DNA of 64,000 nt from Chthoniobacterales bacterium (lineage in GTDB: Bacteria; Verrucomicrobiota; Verrucomicrobiia; Chthoniobacterales; JACTMZ01): assembly GCA_018402585.1 (NCBI GenBank), contig JAGYIO010000007.1, positions 1-64,000 on the forward strand, written 5' to 3'. A program made the translations under genes and the position numbers. Position 1 is the stretch's first letter. Every line of letters begins with the position of its first letter. This document shows, one piece after another, positions 27,933-35,961 of this stretch. The notes below the pieces were generated by a model. The model made no database searches. It saw only the letters and a list, made by a program, of their open reading frames with translations, and was not told the DNA's origin.

Positions 27933-28150
27933 CCGTATCCATGCAGTTGAAGACGCAATAAAAGCGCGGCTTGGCTCGGTCTGTCCAGGGGGCACGGCCG
28001 TCCCGGCCGTGTTGTCGGGTCGTGACGGGCGGGACGCCCGTGCCCCCTTGGCCACGTGCCAACTCGCTCACCAAATAGTTAGTCAACTCTCGCCCAGACG
28101 CGCCTCTGTGGCCGTGCCAGAAGTGGCAGAATGTTTTGCCTGGTTACGGC
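27932..28150 (+). repeat. 219-bp dispersed repeat, copy 1 (twin-hairpin, REP/MITE-like)
   Basis: Nearly identical, in inverted orientation, to 56368-56586; both are 219 bp and bounded by GCCGT...ACGGC with similar inner ends (GCCGTATCCATGC and, reversed, GCCGTAACCAGGC). The centre holds two small perfect hairpins in tandem, CACGGCCG/TCC/CGGCCGTG and ACGGGCG/GGA/CGCCCGT, inside a larger imperfect GGGGGCACGG...CCGTGCCCCC stem. This doublet resembles REPIN/BIME units. No transposase is encoded, so it would move in trans. Here it separates the Amuc_1099-like gene from the first secretin and forms the 5' end of the latter. Confidence 0.85.
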
Positions 28151-30576
28151 CTAGCCTGCCTCTTCTCCCCGCTTTTTTGCTTCTCGCGGCCCTGGCCCAG
28201 TGCCTGCATGCCGGTCCCGGGTCCCAATCCCCCTCGTTCTCCGGGGTCGAGGCGCAGGCCGAATTGGAAATCGCCAAGCGCTTGCAATTGGCCGAGGACT
28301 ACGCCCCGCAGGCCATGCAACGTGGATCTGTGGCCCTCATGGAGCGGGACTACGAAACGGCCTACACCCAATACAAAGCGGCGGTGGACGCTCTGCCCGA
28401 CGCCCCCAACGTGCGCGAACTCCGCGCCGTGGCCCTCGACGGTTTTTCCAAATCTGTCATGGGTCTGGCCGAATCGCGGATTGAGGAAGGTCGCTGGCAG
28501 GACGCGCAAGAAACGGTCGGCGTTCTTTTGCAACCGCAATACAATCCCAACTACAAACCGGCCCAGCGCCTGCTCGCGCGGCTGGAGTCTCCGGACTACT
28601 TCAACAAAACGGTCACCCCGGGTTTCGTGGCGCGGGTCGAAGAGGTGAAAACTTTGCTCAACGAAGGCCAGGGACTTTACGATTCGGGCCGCTTCGACGA
28701 GGCAACCGCCAAATACGAAGCGGTACTCGGCGTCGATCGTTACAATGTGGCCGCCCGTCGCGGGATGGAGCAGGTCAATGTGGCCAGAATGCGGGTGGCC
28801 GACGACGCCTACAACGACACCCGGTCATCCATGATTACGATGGTTGACAAAGCATGGGAGACCCCCGTGCGCCGCGCCGATCTCGGCCCGGCTGCGGTGA
28901 TCGAGCAGCCGGTTTTGTTTTCCCGCGGAACCCAGTCGATCAACCGCAAGCTGGACGAATTGATTGTGCCGCGGATCAACTTCACCGATGCCACGGTACG
29001 CGAGGCCATCGAGTATTTGCGCCAGCGCTCCGAAATACTCGACACCGAGGCGATGGACGCGGCGAATCGCGGGGTCAACATTGTCTTGAAACTCGACCAA
29101 GCGGCGGCCTCCCAGACCGTGACGATCGACTTGGCCAATCTGCCGCTGCGCGAGGCCCTAACCTACATCACAAACCTAGCCAACCTGAAATTCAAGGTCG
29201 AACCCTTTGCCGTCCTTATTGTCCCGATCAACGAGGCAACCGACACTTTGATCACCAAAGAATACCGGGTGCCCCCGGGCTTTATCACCGCCACACCGAC
29301 CGGTGGTGGGGGCGGGGGGGCGGAAAGCGCCGGGTTCGGGGGCGCCGTGGGCCAAAGCACCGCGAAGAATTTTCTCGAGTCACAAGGCGTGCAATTCCCG
29401 CCCGGGGCCAGCGCCAACTTCCTGGCCAGCAGCAGCCGGCTCATCGTGCGCAATTCGCAGGAAAACTTGGACCTGGTTGACGCTCTGGTCGAAAGTTCCA
29501 CCGGCGCGGTCCCCTCCCAAGTCGAGATCGAATCAAAGTTTGTCGAAATTTCGCAAAACAACCTCAAGGAACTTGGCTTCGACTGGCTACTCGGGCAATT
29601 CGGCTTCGGGGACACCGGCATCTTCGGGAGTGGCGGGACCAGCGGCAACCAATTCAACTCCGTCGCGACGGGCCCGGGGGGCACGGCCAACTATCCTTTT
29701 CTTTACCCGGGGTCAACCGTCCCGGTCGGGGTCAATCCCCTCACCGCCGGGAACCGGAGCGGCCAGACGGCCATCACGGGCAACGCCCTCGACGGGCTCC
29801 TCTTCGGCAGCCCGGTCGGACCGGCCGCCGGTGTCCTGGCCTTGGCCGGCATTTTCACCAATCCGCAATTTCAAGTCGTGCTCCGCGCGCTCAACCAGAA
29901 AAAAGGCATTGATGTGCTTTCCGCGCCCCGGGTGACGACGAAAAGCGGTTCCTCGGCCACCGTGGAGGTCATCCGCGAGTTCCGTTACCCGAGCGAATAC
30001 GAACCCCCGCAGATCCCCCAAACCACGGGCAGCGGCACGCAGCCCATCACCCCGGCTACCCCAACCTCCTTTGAGATGAAGCCGATCGGCGTGCGTCTCG
30101 AGGTTGTGCCGACCGTGGGTCCCGATAATTACACGATCGACCTGCAACTCGTTCCCGAGGTCACCGAATTTGAGGGATTCATCAACTATGGTTCCCCCAT
30201 CCTGAACCGTGGGATCGTGGTGACCGAAAATGTGATCAACTATCCGGTCTTCAGCGAACGTAAAGTCAGCACCGAGGTCAGCATCTACGACGGGCAAACC
30301 GTGGTGCTCGGCGGCCTGATGCGCGAAGACGTGCAAAAAGTGAATGACAAAACACCGCTGCTCGGTGACATCCCCCTGGCCGGTGCGCTTTTCCGCTCGC
30401 AGTCCGACCAGCACATCAAGCGTAACCTGGTCATTTTCGTCACGGCAAAACTGATCGACCCGGCCGGGCAAGCTTTGGCCGTGGAGCAATTTGCGGCCCA
30501 GGATTTGAACCTCGAGGAGGTACCCATGCCCATCGATACCGTCTCGGCCTCACTCGAACCGCCTCTGCCAAAATGA
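28123..30576 (+). CDS. Pilus-like system secretin 1 (Amuc_1098 family), start inside a repeat
   Basis: About 817 residues from the GTG at 28123. A signal peptide (hydrophobic PLLPAFLLLAALAQCLHA) is followed by a TPR-like helical region (about 30-200: GSVALMERDYETAYTQYKAAV, GLYDSGRFDEATAKYEAVL). Next come secretin N-type domains (INFTDATVREAIEYLRQRS, NLPLREALTYITNLANLKF) and a C-terminal secretin domain with SQVEIESKFVEISQNNLKELGFDW, VLSAPRVTTKSG and a VVLGGLMREDVQKV...PLLGDIPLAGALFRS end. It forms the outer-membrane channel. The frame is open from an ATG at 27901, but the codons before about 28150 derive from the dispersed repeat; GTG at 28108, 28114 or 28123 would each give a short positive lead before the signal helix. 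Its stop overlaps the second secretin (ATGA). Confidence 0.87.
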   Translation: MAECFAWLRPSLPLLPAFLLLAALAQCLHAGPGSQSPSFSGVEAQAELEIAKRLQLAEDYAPQAMQRGSVALMERDYETAYTQYKAAVDALPDAPNVRELRAVALDGFSKSVMGLAESRIEEGRWQDAQETVGVLLQPQYNPNYKPAQRLLARLESPDYFNKTVTPGFVARVEEVKTLLNEGQGLYDSGRFDEATAKYEAVLGVDRYNVAARRGMEQVNVARMRVADDAYNDTRSSMITMVDKAWETPVRRADLGPAAVIEQPVLFSRGTQSINRKLDELIVPRINFTDATVREAIEYLRQRSEILDTEAMDAANRGVNIVLKLDQAAASQTVTIDLANLPLREALTYITNLANLKFKVEPFAVLIVPINEATDTLITKEYRVPPGFITATPTGGGGGGAESAGFGGAVGQSTAKNFLESQGVQFPPGASANFLASSSRLIVRNSQENLDLVDALVESSTGAVPSQVEIESKFVEISQNNLKELGFDWLLGQFGFGDTGIFGSGGTSGNQFNSVATGPGGTANYPFLYPGSTVPVGVNPLTAGNRSGQTAITGNALDGLLFGSPVGPAAGVLALAGIFTNPQFQVVLRALNQKKGIDVLSAPRVTTKSGSSATVEVIREFRYPSEYEPPQIPQTTGSGTQPITPATPTSFEMKPIGVRLEVVPTVGPDNYTIDLQLVPEVTEFEGFINYGSPILNRGIVVTENVINYPVFSERKVSTEVSIYDGQTVVLGGLMREDVQKVNDKTPLLGDIPLAGALFRSQSDQHIKRNLVIFVTAKLIDPAGQALAVEQFAAQDLNLEEVPMPIDTVSASLEPPLPK

Positions 30577-33218
30577 AGCACCTGAACCACCTGGTTTTTT
30601 TCGGGGTCGCAATCGTGCCGCTCATGCTCCTGACCTTTCCCGGCCAAGCAGGTTCCGGCGGTCAGGATTCGTTTTACTCGATCGAAAACGAAGCCGATCG
30701 GGAAATTATCCGTCGCCAGCAGGAAACGGTCAGCGCCGCAGAGGCCCTGCGTCGCGGGGACGCCGCCCTCCAAGCCGGCAATGTCGAGGCGGCCTACCTC
30801 GCCTACAAAGAAGCGGTGGACCTTACGCCCGATGGGCCGGCCCAAAAATCCCTGAGGGCCCGGGCTCTCTCCCGTTACTCCTCCACCGCGATCCGCTACG
30901 CCGAGTATCTGGTCAGTGAAGGTCAATACGCCAAGGCGGAGTCTGTGGCCCGCGAAGTGCTGGAACCGCGCTACAACCCGGATTACCGGCCGGCCGCGGT
31001 TTTCCTTTCCCGTCTCGAGCAGCCGGATTATTTCAACAAAACGATCACCCCGGAATTCGCCGATGACCGGACCAAGGTGGAGCAACTCCTCCGGCAGGCC
31101 AACGGCTACTTCGATTCCGGGCGCTATGATCTGGCCCAAAAGCGCTACCAGCAGGTGCTGGCGGTGGACAAATACAATTCGGCGGCTTATCGCGGCATGG
31201 AGCAAGTCGAGGTGGGCAAACAGCGCTATTACGATTCCGCTTACAACGAGACCCGGTCGCGCATGCTCTGGCAGGTCGATAAATCTTGGGAGCGTCCCAA
31301 GCGCCGGTTTGTCGATGCGCGCTCCACCGATTCGTCCGCCCTGGCCGAGGAGCGGCGTGGCACCGAGCTCATGCTGGCCCGACTGAACGGAATCGTCATT
31401 CCCCGGGTCGATTTCCGCGATGCGACCGTGCGCCAAGCAGTGGGTTTTCTCCAACAGCGCAGCCGCGACCTCGATACGACCGAGGAGAACCCCGAGCGGC
31501 GCGGAGTGAACATTGTCTTGAAACTGCCCGCCGCCTCGGCCCCCGCACCCGCCTCCTTGGAGATCGAGGGTGAATCCGTGACCCCGGCAGGCTTCAGTGC
31601 GGACAATCGCATCACCCTCAACCTGAGCAATGTCCCCCTTTACGAGGCCCTGCGCTATGTGGCGACGTTGGCCGGTTTGAAGGTCAAGGTGGAGCCCTTC
31701 GCGGTCTCGATTGTGCCTCTCTCGGAGCCGACCGACACCCTGCAGCAGCGGGAATTCAAAGTGCCGCCCGGTTTCATTACGGGGGGGCCCTCGGGTCAGA
31801 CCGAGCCCGTCGCCCAAGCCGGTGGAGACAGCGCTAGTGCCGGAGGCGGAGCCCGCCTCGCTGTCCGCCAGGGTGCGAGAGACTTCCTTGAGGCGCAAGG
31901 AGTGGAATTTCCGCCCGGGGCCAGCGCCAACTTCAATCCGGGCAGTAGCCGGCTGGTCGTCCGCAATACGGCTGCAAATTTGGATTTGATCGAGTCTCTG
32001 GTTGATGCCGCGATGGGCGAGCAGCCCACCCAAGTCGAAATCGAGGCCAAATTTGTCGAAATTTCCCAGAATAACCTGAAGGAATTGGGTTTCAATTGGG
32101 CCCTCGGTCCCTTCTCGCTCCCGGGCTCCGATGCGGTCTTCGGCAGCGGTGGAACCATCATTCCCGGCGACCAAGCAGGGCAGTTCCCCTTCGTCAATCC
32201 GGGCACCCGTCAGGTCGTGGGGACCGACTCCATTACGAGCGGCCTGCGCAGCGGCAGCGGGACCGGCCCCAACGCTGGACTTTCGATCAACAGCCTCAAT
32301 GCCCTCCTCGCGCAAAATGCCGGGATTGGCGCGGGTGGCGCCGCCCCGGGCTTCTTTGCCCTCTCCGGTGTCTTCACCAACCCCCAGTTTCAGATGGTCA
32401 TCCGCGCACTCAATCAAAAGAAAGGCGTCGACCTTATGGCCTCACCGAAGGTCACGACGAAGAGCGGACAAAAAGCGACGATCAGCATTGTCCGGGATTT
32501 TCCTTATCCCCAAGAGTTTGAGCCACCGCAGGTGCCGCAGAGTACGGGCGGCGGACAGGTGGGCGGTCTCCCAGGCGCCGCAGTTCAAGAACAAGACCCC
32601 GTAGTCACCCCAAGCTTCCCGACCGATTTCACCACCCGGAAACTAGGGGTGACTTTGGAAGTCGAACCACAAATTGGTCCGGACGGCTACACGATTGATC
32701 TTTCCCTCAGTCCGGAAGTGGTCGATTTCGATGGGTTCATCAACTACGGCAGCCCGATCCTCGCCCCGCAGAGAAACCTGGTGGGCGGCGCGGTAGGTGC
32801 GGCCCTCAATCCTCTGGAGATTCTGAGCGCCAACCAGTTCTTCACCCCGACCCTGTTGACCCAAAACGTGATCAATCAGCCCATCTTCAGCGTCCGAAAG
32901 GTCACCACGAGCGTCAGTATCTGGGACGGCCAAACCGTGGCCCTCGGGGGCCTCATCCGGGAGGACGTACAGAAGGTGAACGACAAGGTGCCGGTGCTCG
33001 GAGATCTCCCTTTGGCGGGGGCTTTGTTCCGCTCGGAAATCGACCAGAAGATCAAACAAAACCTCATTGTTTTCGTCACCGCCCGCCTCATGGATGCCGC
33101 CGGCCAACCTTTGCGTCCGGAGGATGACACCGATCAAGAAGAAATCGTCGAGCCCCTCGGCTTACCCGAGGATTTGCGCCGGCCCAGCAGCACGGCCAAG
33201 GGTTTTCGCCAGAAATAA
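30573..33218 (+). CDS. Pilus-like system secretin 2 (Amuc_1098 family)
   Basis: 881 residues, clearly paralogous to the gene before it and collinear over its whole length. Signal peptide about 1-26, TPR-like repeats (GDAALQAGNVEAAYLAYKEAV; YFDSGRYDLAQKRYQQVL), N-domains (VDFRDATVRQAVGFLQQRS; NVPLYEALRYVATLAGLKV), and secretin core (TQVEIEAKFVEISQNNLKEL; LMASPKVTTKSGQKA; WDGQTVALGGLIREDV ... VLGDLPLAGALFRSE). It is longer than secretin 1 mainly because of extra loops at about 410-430 and 730-760. Two secretins could form a mixed ring or two alternative channels; the sequence does not decide. Translation is coupled by the ATGA overlap. Confidence 0.9.
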   Translation: MKHLNHLVFFGVAIVPLMLLTFPGQAGSGGQDSFYSIENEADREIIRRQQETVSAAEALRRGDAALQAGNVEAAYLAYKEAVDLTPDGPAQKSLRARALSRYSSTAIRYAEYLVSEGQYAKAESVAREVLEPRYNPDYRPAAVFLSRLEQPDYFNKTITPEFADDRTKVEQLLRQANGYFDSGRYDLAQKRYQQVLAVDKYNSAAYRGMEQVEVGKQRYYDSAYNETRSRMLWQVDKSWERPKRRFVDARSTDSSALAEERRGTELMLARLNGIVIPRVDFRDATVRQAVGFLQQRSRDLDTTEENPERRGVNIVLKLPAASAPAPASLEIEGESVTPAGFSADNRITLNLSNVPLYEALRYVATLAGLKVKVEPFAVSIVPLSEPTDTLQQREFKVPPGFITGGPSGQTEPVAQAGGDSASAGGGARLAVRQGARDFLEAQGVEFPPGASANFNPGSSRLVVRNTAANLDLIESLVDAAMGEQPTQVEIEAKFVEISQNNLKELGFNWALGPFSLPGSDAVFGSGGTIIPGDQAGQFPFVNPGTRQVVGTDSITSGLRSGSGTGPNAGLSINSLNALLAQNAGIGAGGAAPGFFALSGVFTNPQFQMVIRALNQKKGVDLMASPKVTTKSGQKATISIVRDFPYPQEFEPPQVPQSTGGGQVGGLPGAAVQEQDPVVTPSFPTDFTTRKLGVTLEVEPQIGPDGYTIDLSLSPEVVDFDGFINYGSPILAPQRNLVGGAVGAALNPLEILSANQFFTPTLLTQNVINQPIFSVRKVTTSVSIWDGQTVALGGLIREDVQKVNDKVPVLGDLPLAGALFRSEIDQKIKQNLIVFVTARLMDAAGQPLRPEDDTDQEEIVEPLGLPEDLRRPSSTAKGFRQK

Positions 33219-33263
33219 AAGCCGCTCGCGGACCCGATCCGCCCGTCTTTCCATTTCGCCTTT

Positions 33264-33860
33264 ATGCTCCTCGGACTCACTGGCGGGGTGGCTACTGGCA
33301 AGTCTGCCTTCAGGCAGATGCTCGCCCGGGCGCATCCTTTCACGACCTTCGACGCGGATGCCTGCGTGCACGAGTTGCTCAGCACGGATGGAGATATCAT
33401 CCGCGCGGTGAGTCACGAATTCTCCCTGCCGCAACACGAACCACCCATCCCGATCGATCGCGCCCTCTTGCGTCAACGCGTCTTCTCCCACCCTTCAGCC
33501 CGACGCCGCTTGGAAGCGATCATCCACCCCGTGGTCCGGCAGCGCTGGATGGCTCGGCGTTCGGAGTGCCTCGACCTCGGTCAAGACTTCCTCGCCGACC
33601 TCCCCCTCCTCTTCGAAACCGCTGCCGCACCCCACTTCGAAAACGTTGTGGTGGTCGCAGCCTCGACCGAAACCCAGCGGATCAGACTGACTGCCCGGGG
33701 GCTTGAGCCCCGCATGGCCGAGGCGATGCTTGCCAGCCAGTGGCCGATCGGGCAGAAAGTAGCCGAGGCCGATCACGTAGTTTGGAACGATGGATCCTTG
33801 GCCGGACTTGAACGGCAGGCCTCCCTGCTCCTCGGGTACCTCTTCTCCCCTGCGGCATGA
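33264..33860 (+). CDS. coaE: Dephospho-CoA kinase
   Basis: 198 residues. Last step of coenzyme A synthesis, phosphorylating the 3'-hydroxyl of dephospho-CoA. P-loop GGVATGKS (about 7-14), DADACVHELL, the IHPVVRQRW block and DLPLLFET are typical. Length matches the family (about 200). It overlaps rho by 4 bp and is probably co-transcribed with rho and rnc. Confidence 0.92.
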   Translation: MLLGLTGGVATGKSAFRQMLARAHPFTTFDADACVHELLSTDGDIIRAVSHEFSLPQHEPPIPIDRALLRQRVFSHPSARRRLEAIIHPVVRQRWMARRSECLDLGQDFLADLPLLFETAAAPHFENVVVVAASTETQRIRLTARGLEPRMAEAMLASQWPIGQKVAEADHVVWNDGSLAGLERQASLLLGYLFSPAA

Positions 33861-35191
33861 GCATTTCTCTTCACCATAAAAAGGTTACCCGCGTGGATCT
33901 CTCCGCTTTTCCGGCCGATACAACCGCCGTGCCGGGTGCACAGCTCCAGCTCTCCGCTCTCCAAGGCCTTCCCCATGTTGCCCTCGCCGGGTTGATCTCA
34001 CGCTTCGCCCTGCGTCTGCGGCCGGAGGGCACCCGGCGCCACTTGGTCTCGGACCTCTGCCGCTTTTTTCTTTCCGCTGGCGCAGTGATCCAGGCGGAGG
34101 GTCTGCTCGAGGATGTGGGAGACCACGCCATGATCCGTTGGCCCTGCTACAATATGGCCGAAGGACCGGATGACCTTTTTGTTTCCATCGGGCTGGTCCG
34201 CGACTTCAGCTTGCAAACCGGACTGCAAGTGGCCTGCACCTTGCGCGCCCCCCATGAACGGGACCGCTATTGCGGCGTGGAGCAAATCAGCTCAATCGAA
34301 GGAATCCCTTTGGCGGATTGGCAGCCACCGGCCCGATTTGAGAAGCTGACTCCGCTTTTTCCCGAGGAACGCATCCTGCTTGAGTGCACCAAGGAACCAA
34401 CCCTGAGCACGCGGGCGGTCGATCTCATCGCACCGCTCGGCAAGGGTCAACGCGGCCTGATCGTTGCTCCACCCCGAACCGGCAAGACCATCCTCCTGAA
34501 GCATATCGCCCAAGCGATTCGCTCCACTTCACCCGAGGTCTGTCTCATGCTTCTCCTGGTGGACGAACGCCCCGAGGAAGTGACCGACCTGCGGCGCTCG
34601 ATCGAGGCCGACATCTACAGCTCCACCTTTGACGAGTCGCCGCAGCGGCACACCCAGTTGGCCGAATTCGTGATCGAACGGGCCAAGCGCTTGGTTGAAC
34701 TGGGCAAAGACGTGGTCATTTTGCTCGATAGCATCACCCGTCTGGCCCGTGGCTACAATAATCTCCAACCGGGCCAGGGCCGCATCATGTCAGGGGGCGT
34801 TGACGCCCAGGCCCTGATCAAGCCGAAGCGGTTTTTTGGCGCGGCGCGCAATACCGAGGAAGGGGGAAGTCTGACCATCGTGGCCACCGCGCTGGTCGAA
34901 ACGCAAAGCAGGATGGACGACTTGATTTTCGAGGAGTTCAAAGGGACCGGCAATATGGAGGTACACCTCGACCGGACCATCGCCGATCAGCGCGTTTTTC
35001 CCGCCATCCACCTGACCAAGTCGGCGACCCGGCGGGAGGAAAACCTTTACCATCCGGACGAGTTGGCGCGCATCGTCGTGCTGCGTAAGCAACTCAACGA
35101 ATTACCGGCGGTTGAGGCCATGGAGAATCTGGTCCGTAATTTGCACCGGACCAAAACGAACGCCGAATTGCTCCTTCGCGGCCTGCAGTAA
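33857..35191 (+). CDS. rho: Transcription termination factor Rho, divergent RNA-binding domain
   Basis: 444 residues. Hexameric RNA-dependent ATPase. The motor domain is well conserved: Walker A APPRTGKT (about residue 205), [40 protein letters not shown] and the RNA-contact loop [29 protein letters not shown]. The N-terminal domain is unusual: the RNP1-like GFGFLR motif of standard Rho is replaced by [10 protein letters not shown], though GPDDLFVS and the following strands are kept. It may be a paralogue beside a standard Rho elsewhere in the genome. The ATG overlaps coaE and rnc starts 5 bp after its stop. Confidence 0.93.
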   Translation: MSISLHHKKVTRVDLSAFPADTTAVPGAQLQLSALQGLPHVALAGLISRFALRLRPEGTRRHLVSDLCRFFLSAGAVIQAEGLLEDVGDHAMIRWPCYNMAEGPDDLFVSIGLVRDFSLQTGLQVACTLRAPHERDRYCGVEQISSIEGIPLADWQPPARFEKLTPLFPEERILLECTKEPTLSTRAVDLIAPLGKGQRGLIVAPPRTGKTILLKHIAQAIRSTSPEVCLMLLLVDERPEEVTDLRRSIEADIYSSTFDESPQRHTQLAEFVIERAKRLVELGKDVVILLDSITRLARGYNNLQPGQGRIMSGGVDAQALIKPKRFFGAARNTEEGGSLTIVATALVETQSRMDDLIFEEFKGTGNMEVHLDRTIADQRVFPAIHLTKSATRREENLYHPDELARIVVLRKQLNELPAVEAMENLVRNLHRTKTNAELLLRGLQ

Positions 35192-35195
35192 GTCC

Positions 35196-35930
35196 ATGGA
35201 TCCGTCCTCACCCGCTTCCGATTTCAGTCCCGCGCAGCTCGCGGCCCACATGAATCCGCTCGAGCGGCACCTCGGCTACAAGTTTCGCAACTCGCTCCTC
35301 CTGGCCGAGGCTCTGACCCATCCGAGTCTCTCCTTCGAACGCAAAACTTTCCACTTCGACAATCAGCGGCTGGAATTTCTGGGGGATGCCGTCCTGCAAC
35401 TCGTGGTCACCCAACATCTCTACCGGTTATTCCCGACCTTCAGCGAGGGACAGCTGACCAAGCTCCGCTCCCGCTTGGTCTCGCGCGACGGGCTGAAGAA
35501 GCACGCCATCACCCTGAGCCTCGGCCGCTATCTCATGCTCGGTCGGGGCGAAGAGGCCAGCGCGGGGCGGGAGCGCGCCTCCACCCTCGCCGATGCGTTC
35601 GAAGCTCTGGTCGGCGCGCTCTATCTCGACAGCGATCTCGAAATGGTGCGTCGCTTTTTCTTGCGGGTGGCAAGCGATGACCTCGCCGCACTGGCCCGCG
35701 AACCGGCGGAGCACAATCCGAAGGGCGAATTGCAGGAGATCCTGCAGTCCATTTCCCCGCAAAGCCCCGCTTACGAAGTCGTCTCCGAGACCGGCCCGGC
35801 TCACCTGAAAGATTTCATCAGCCGGGTGCTCTGGGAGGGCAAGGAATTAGGACGTGGCGCGGGGCAAAGCAAAAAACAGGCGGAGATCAATGCCGCGGGC
35901 GATGCGTTGCAGCAAAGGCTTTGGGACTAG
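35196..35930 (+). CDS. rnc: Ribonuclease III
   Basis: 244 residues. Cuts double-stranded RNA, e.g. rRNA precursors. Signature QRLEFLGDAVLQLV (residues about 52-65, with the catalytic acidic residues) and TLADAFEALVGALYLDSD, then a dsRNA-binding domain from about 165 (NPKGELQEILQS ... SKKQAEINAAGDALQ). The ATG at 35196 follows the rho stop by 4 bp; longer in-frame forms would overlap rho and are not credible. It is convergent with carB. Confidence 0.94.
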   Translation: MDPSSPASDFSPAQLAAHMNPLERHLGYKFRNSLLLAEALTHPSLSFERKTFHFDNQRLEFLGDAVLQLVVTQHLYRLFPTFSEGQLTKLRSRLVSRDGLKKHAITLSLGRYLMLGRGEEASAGRERASTLADAFEALVGALYLDSDLEMVRRFFLRVASDDLAALAREPAEHNPKGELQEILQSISPQSPAYEVVSETGPAHLKDFISRVLWEGKELGRGAGQSKKQAEINAAGDALQQRLWD

Positions 35931-35961
35931 GGGTCTCGGCCATCCGCACCGGCTGGATCGC

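Noticed and set aside
27928..28154. Target-site duplication flanking the 219-bp repeat
   Set aside because: Three of the four ends have CTNAG-like flanks, but the two sides of each copy do not carry identical direct repeats, so no duplication can be claimed.
30285..32417. 710-codon open frame on the minus strand opposite secretin 2
   Set aside because: It is antisense to an intact, motif-rich secretin gene. Its composition (His/Gly/Arg/Asp-rich, no domains) is what high-GC codon bias creates in a shadow frame.
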